The position numbers and the translations under genes were made by a program. Positions 45,914 through 49,679 of a stretch of DNA of 49,679 nt are shown piece by piece (the stretch's first letter is position 1; every line of letters begins with the position of its first letter). This DNA is from Circinella minor (Eukaryota > Mucoromycota > Mucoromycetes > Mucorales > Lichtheimiaceae). The DNA is taken from the NCBI GenBank assembly GCA_016758965.1, contig JAEPRB010000185.1:1-49679 (forward strand), read 5' to 3'. The notes under the pieces were generated by a model. That model saw only the letters and a list, made by a program, of their open reading frames with translations, made no database searches and had not been told where the DNA came from.

Positions 45914-48362
45914 ATGGCAACAGACATGAGTGATGAATCTCCTGAAACACATGAAAAAAAGTGTTATGACAGTATGCCTACTTTTTTATGCTTTTTCAAA
46001 GCATTTTTCAAAATAAAATACCACTTCATAGATAAAAAAACACGAAATTAATTAGCAGGAATTATTATGCTTTGTTTTGAATTTGACAGAAATTGAAAAT
46101 TACATCCGAGAACAACAAAATGTTGGTCGGGACATTTGTTTTGCCCATTTCATACGTGATGAACGCGCGTTTGTTGCTGAAAATTCTTTACCTGTAGCAG
46201 ATTACAAGGCGTTTTGGTCTCGTTTATTTGGAAAAGTAGTGAACAAATTTAATATTGAAACGGTAAATAAATAATATACACGCAAAGACTGAATACAAAA
46301 AAAAAAAAAAAAAAAAAGATGCTTTATCACTAAATAAAATTATATAAAGGTGAGAGTGCGAGCCGATTGGAAGTATGTAGTTGCAAAAATCAGTGGTGAA
46401 GATAGATCAAGTAATTTAACATCTTCAACTTCTTCTTTTAAGGTAAGGCTTCAATTTTATTTTGTGGTGTGATAAGCAGAAATATCTCATGAAGCACGTT
46501 GCTATGTTACAGAAGCCCATCGAAAACAGCAGGAAAAGAAATTTTTCCTCTCCATCATCTTCCTCCACCAGTACGAGCAACAATAACTTTGATTCTACAA
46601 GCAGCAACAACAGAACCATCGGTAGTAGTAGTACAGAATCCACGACAAAAAGAGTAAGTACTTTGCTATAAAACAATCTACATATTTTTGCAGGGGAGAT
46701 GATGAGGGTGACTATCATAAGTATACACGCATCTATATTAACTATAACCTTCTATGAGTTAGAGAAAAAAAATAACAGCTGCGTTGACTGAAGGAGTTGA
46801 AAAAGTAGTATTAGAACCGAGTACTGAAAAGGTATGGCGAATTCTAGTGCTAGTGAAACTATGTAACAATATTAATATTCTCGTCATAGTGGTTTGTTGG
46901 AAACGTTCCTGTAACAGAAAGATTGTTGGAGTTTCGAGAGCTATGTATAAAGAAGGGAAAAAAAGGGATGTTAGAAACATATCAAGAAGAGTTGTAAGTG
47001 CATAATTACCCAAAGGAAAGAAGCTTTAAATAGCTGCTTAATATTTGTATTTAATTTAAACTCTTTAGATCGATTAATGGCATCTTTTTGATTGATGGTC
47101 TCGATTGTGTATACCCCAGCTCAAAGTTGGAATATGACCTGGATGAGGAGACGTGGAGTTTGATGATTGAAGAATGTGCTGCTAGATATCCTACTGAAGA
47201 GTTAAATGAAGAAACAAGTAAAATATTACGCAACTTTGAAAAGGTACTACATCAATAATTGTGTATTTAGATTAAAGAAAATATTAACAAGCAGTAATAT
47301 AATTCAGGCTGGCCAGACCAATTTTACATTATGCAGTAAAATCGCAGATGGTTTGGAATCAGAAATGATAAAAGAATCTCTTAGAAACATGTATGGTATT
47401 ATTATTTTGGGAGGGGGGAGGGAAGGTCTTATTTTTCATTTATCACTACTTACAAAACATTAATAACCAATATGAATATCACCAGTATATCCGCATACTC
47501 AGCAGGATCAGCTAAAAAAACAGATATGAATGAAAGCACATTCTCAATTTCAGCCGTATATCCTATCATACTTCCATTTACAAAAGAGACCGATAAAACA
47601 ATTCGAAAAGGGTAAGCACAGGAATAAATATACATATATTGATGTAATTGTACTGACGTTTCTTGATATAGTACTGACGGCCAAGCTCAAGGCTCTAAAG
47701 ACTTGAAATTTTCGGATCTCTCGATCAATTTTAAGTATGGTACGATGCCTGAACAGGGACTAGTTATTACCGAAATAAAGCCACCTGCAAAAGTAAAATC
47801 CGGAAGCAGACCTGACCTTGTAAAGCTCGGGAATGAAATGAAAGACGCGATAGATAAGATAGTGATTGATGGTTTTGATAACAAGGATATTAGTGTCTTG
47901 GGTATATTGATTGAAGGTAAGCTATGCTAAACGTCTTGGATAACTTGCAATGTACACCAAAGATATAGCGATTTTTTGAGTATGTCCTAACAAGCACATG
48001 TAGGATTTCGCTGCACACTATTTGGCATGGATCTGACATACCAAGCAACTTATCGACTTGTACCTATTTCTGTATTCTTTATTCCGCAAGATCGCCATGA
48101 TTTTGCTCGATTGCCTAATTGTTTTAGCGCTATTTCAACCATGCGGGTATGAATTATTTCCTTTTGTCTGCAATGTAGATACACATTTATGAACTGATAT
48201 TAACAATTAGTATAGTCCTTAGCAATGAAAAATGCAGATAGATGTTATGAATTCTGCCGAAAAAAAGAGCGCAAAACAATCCGTGAAAAATATCTTGTCC
48301 ACTCCTATTCTTTACCAAATTCAAAAAAAAACTGTACGTCGAGCAAGGGGTCTAGTGATTAG
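45914..48362 (+). CDS. 12-exon orphan-family gene with PD-(D/E)XK-like signature
   Basis: Exons 45914-45971, 46090-46262, 46350-46442, 46480-46653, 46763-46831, 46890-46993, 47069-47243, 47308-47390, 47486-47611, 47672-47916, 48004-48146 and 48216-48362 join in frame to 529 residues. All 11 introns are GT-AG; intron 3 is only 37 bases. The N-terminal third includes DICFAHFIRDERAF and a Ser/Asn/Thr-rich linker. The C-terminal domain reads DLSINFKYGTM, then VITEIKPP, SRPDLVKLGNEMKDAIDKIV, SVLGILIEGFRCTLFGMDLT and ends with a basic tail. D...E-x-K with a following helix resembles PD-(D/E)XK nucleases; this is inference. From general memory, similar proteins are multi-copy and unnamed in Mucorales genomes. 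A decayed inverted copy lies 4 kb to the left. Exon 5's acceptor (GAGTTAG) is the least certain junction. Confidence 0.75.
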
Positions 48363-48510
48363 GCTATCATTATGTTACTGACATTACCTTTATACGACTA
48401 CCACTTTCACCATCATCAGTACATCACAGCTACTCATTCAAACTCTGTCTGTAATACTCATACTTACGTTTTTTGTAAACTTTTTAACTCTTCTCTAATA
48501 CCTTATCAGC

Positions 48511-49256
48511 TTTTTTTTTCGTTTACGTACGTGCTTAACATTACTTTTTTTTTATTCATGTCTTTCTGGATTCTTTTTTCTTCTTACTAACACATACACA
48601 CAAATAATTTTTTTCCTCTCTTTTTATCTTTTTCTTTTAATTATACAATTATGAAATCCAAGTCTTATTGCATCATTTCTGTTATTATTATTTTTCTTAT
48701 TGCATATTATACATTTCACCATTTCATCATTTCTAACATTCTATATTCTCTTTATTGTATAAGCCTTGCGATACATTTACCGACTCCAGTATTCCTTATT
48801 TTATTGACACATCTTTTTCATATACTACATACATAAAAAAACTTATACCTTATTATACCATCATCCATCTTTACATATAAGACAATAAAAAAAAAGTCTC
48901 TTCTTCCTTTTTTCTTTAAAACACCAGAACTACCAAATCTCGCCATTCTAGACTAAGCATACATAGTCAAAAGAACATAAAGCAATATATTGTAAGTATA
49001 TCTAAACGATACTGTACAGTATTATAGTAAAAATAACTCCATCACAGTAGAAAGCTGTTTCATTTTCTTAATAATTTCATAGTATCATTTTCATGTTAAC
49101 AATGGCGTTGCTAATTTCTGTACTCCAACTATTATATAGTTTAAAATTTATACAGTATTTATTAAATGGAAGACTTAGTGGCCGGCGCCTTTGGGCATAT
49201 GGTCGCTTCCTTGTGGTACAAACGTTGAGAAATATAATTAATATAGAGAATTACTA
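48511..49256. other. Right flank, no firm gene
   Basis: Similarity to the inverted copy fades near 48510. A 61-residue frame at 48651-48836 (MKSKSYCIISVIIIFLIAYY start, several hydrophobic stretches) follows a pyrimidine-rich leader and could be a tiny membrane protein, but AT bias alone produces such frames. Nothing else is supported. Confidence 0.3.
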
Positions 49257-49555
49257 CATGGGCTACAACAATTTAAAGTCAGAACCACATGGGCTACAAA
49301 ATCATAGGTATGTTAGTAACTTGTAGCCCATCTCGTCTGCTTGCCATATATAGATCGTGTAGCCCATCTCGTCTAATTTTTTGTAGCCCACCTCGTCTAA
49401 TTTTTTGTAGCCTACCTTGTATAATTTTTTGTAGCTCATCTTGTATATTTTTTTGTAGGTTTGTAGCCCATCTCGTCTAATTCTTTTGTAGCCTACCCGT
49501 CTAATTTTTTTGTAGCCCACCTCGTCTAATTTTTTTGTAGCCCATCATGTCTAAT
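49257..49555 (+). repeat. Roughly 25-bp GTAGCCCA repeat array with inverted leading units
   Basis: About nine degenerate units of TTTTTTGTAGCCCATCTCGT (then CTAA) run from 49321 to 49555 at 23-27 base spacing, with variants such as GTAGCCTACC and GTAGCTCATC. Two units in inverse orientation (CATGGGCTACAA) lie at 49258-49270 and 49290-49302, so the array can form a stem with its own start. Spacing is not constant and there are no unique spacers, so it is not CRISPR. Confidence 0.85.
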
Positions 49556-49649
49556 TACTTTTATCATTTACTTCTCGACCCTTTTTTCTCATTTTTTCTG
49601 TAATAACATTAATATCATTGAAAAAGGTTACAATTATAAAATAAACCGT

Positions 49650-49679
49650 ATTTGATAATAATAATAATAATAATAATAA
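49650..49679. repeat. (TAA)n microsatellite at window edge
   Basis: About nine AAT/TAA units run to the end of the window; the full length cannot be seen. Confidence 0.85.

Noticed and set aside
40087..48510. Arms as terminal inverted repeats of a DNA transposon
   Set aside because: The arms consist of the gene's own exons and introns, are of unequal length, and no transposase lies between them; an inverted gene duplication is simpler.
49289..49520. Repeated open frames on both strands reading as short peptide repeats
   Set aside because: They are by-products of the GTAGCCCA minisatellite; no start context, splice sites or codon pattern supports them.
49321..49555. CRISPR-like array
   Set aside because: Units are degenerate, spacing varies, spacers are T runs rather than unique sequences, and the host looks fungal.

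Overview
The window looks like AT-rich nuclear DNA from an early-diverging fungus, most probably Mucoromycota (Mucorales-like). The reasons are short, dense introns (GTATGT/GTAAGT donors, TATAG-type acceptors), very long A/T homopolymers between genes, and a gene set typical of fungi: DASH subunit, SPX-SLC13 phosphate transporter, YEATS protein Yaf9, Rtf1 and a Ragulator roadblock subunit. Species identity cannot be fixed from the sequence alone. Gene models were spliced by hand from reading-frame continuity across GT-AG junctions; all main models stay in frame from ATG to stop.

Layout. 1-11,000 is an accessory, decayed region. It holds a frameshifted gene start (555-1125), a minus-strand LINE retrotransposon (about 1333-6500) with a broken ORF1 and an intact 1138-residue ORF2, and several eroded coding relics with no recognisable function. 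11,100-36,515 is the gene-bearing core: a flavin monooxygenase, an SPX-SLC13 phosphate transporter, a 45-aa micro-gene whose first exon may be only the ATG, a beta-trefoil (QxW) protein, LAMTOR3, a previously unlisted 52-aa tail-anchored membrane protein, Rtf1, an AtuA/DUF1446 protein, and the divergent pair DAD1/YAF9. Long gene-free spacers between them are A/T homopolymers, simple repeats and C/G tracts.

36,600-49,679 is a second accessory region. It contains more coding relics, a foldback (MITE-like) element with iterated CTTATGAT motifs (38,409-38,763), and the most interesting structure of the window: a 12-exon, 529-aa gene (45,914-48,362, plus) with an inverted, internally deleted and frameshifted copy (40,087-41,850, minus). 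The gene carries a D...E-x-K signature resembling PD-(D/E)XK nucleases; the decayed copy has lost the E. Four palindrome-containing repeat units lie just upstream of the intact gene. The right edge holds a roughly 25-bp GTAGCCCA repeat array with two units in inverse orientation.

How the genes relate: no metabolic cluster is evident. The core genes serve separate housekeeping roles (phosphate uptake, TORC1/Ragulator signalling, Paf1-complex transcription, kinetochore, chromatin reading). The flanks are mobile-element and gene-graveyard sequence around a lineage-specific gene family of unknown function.
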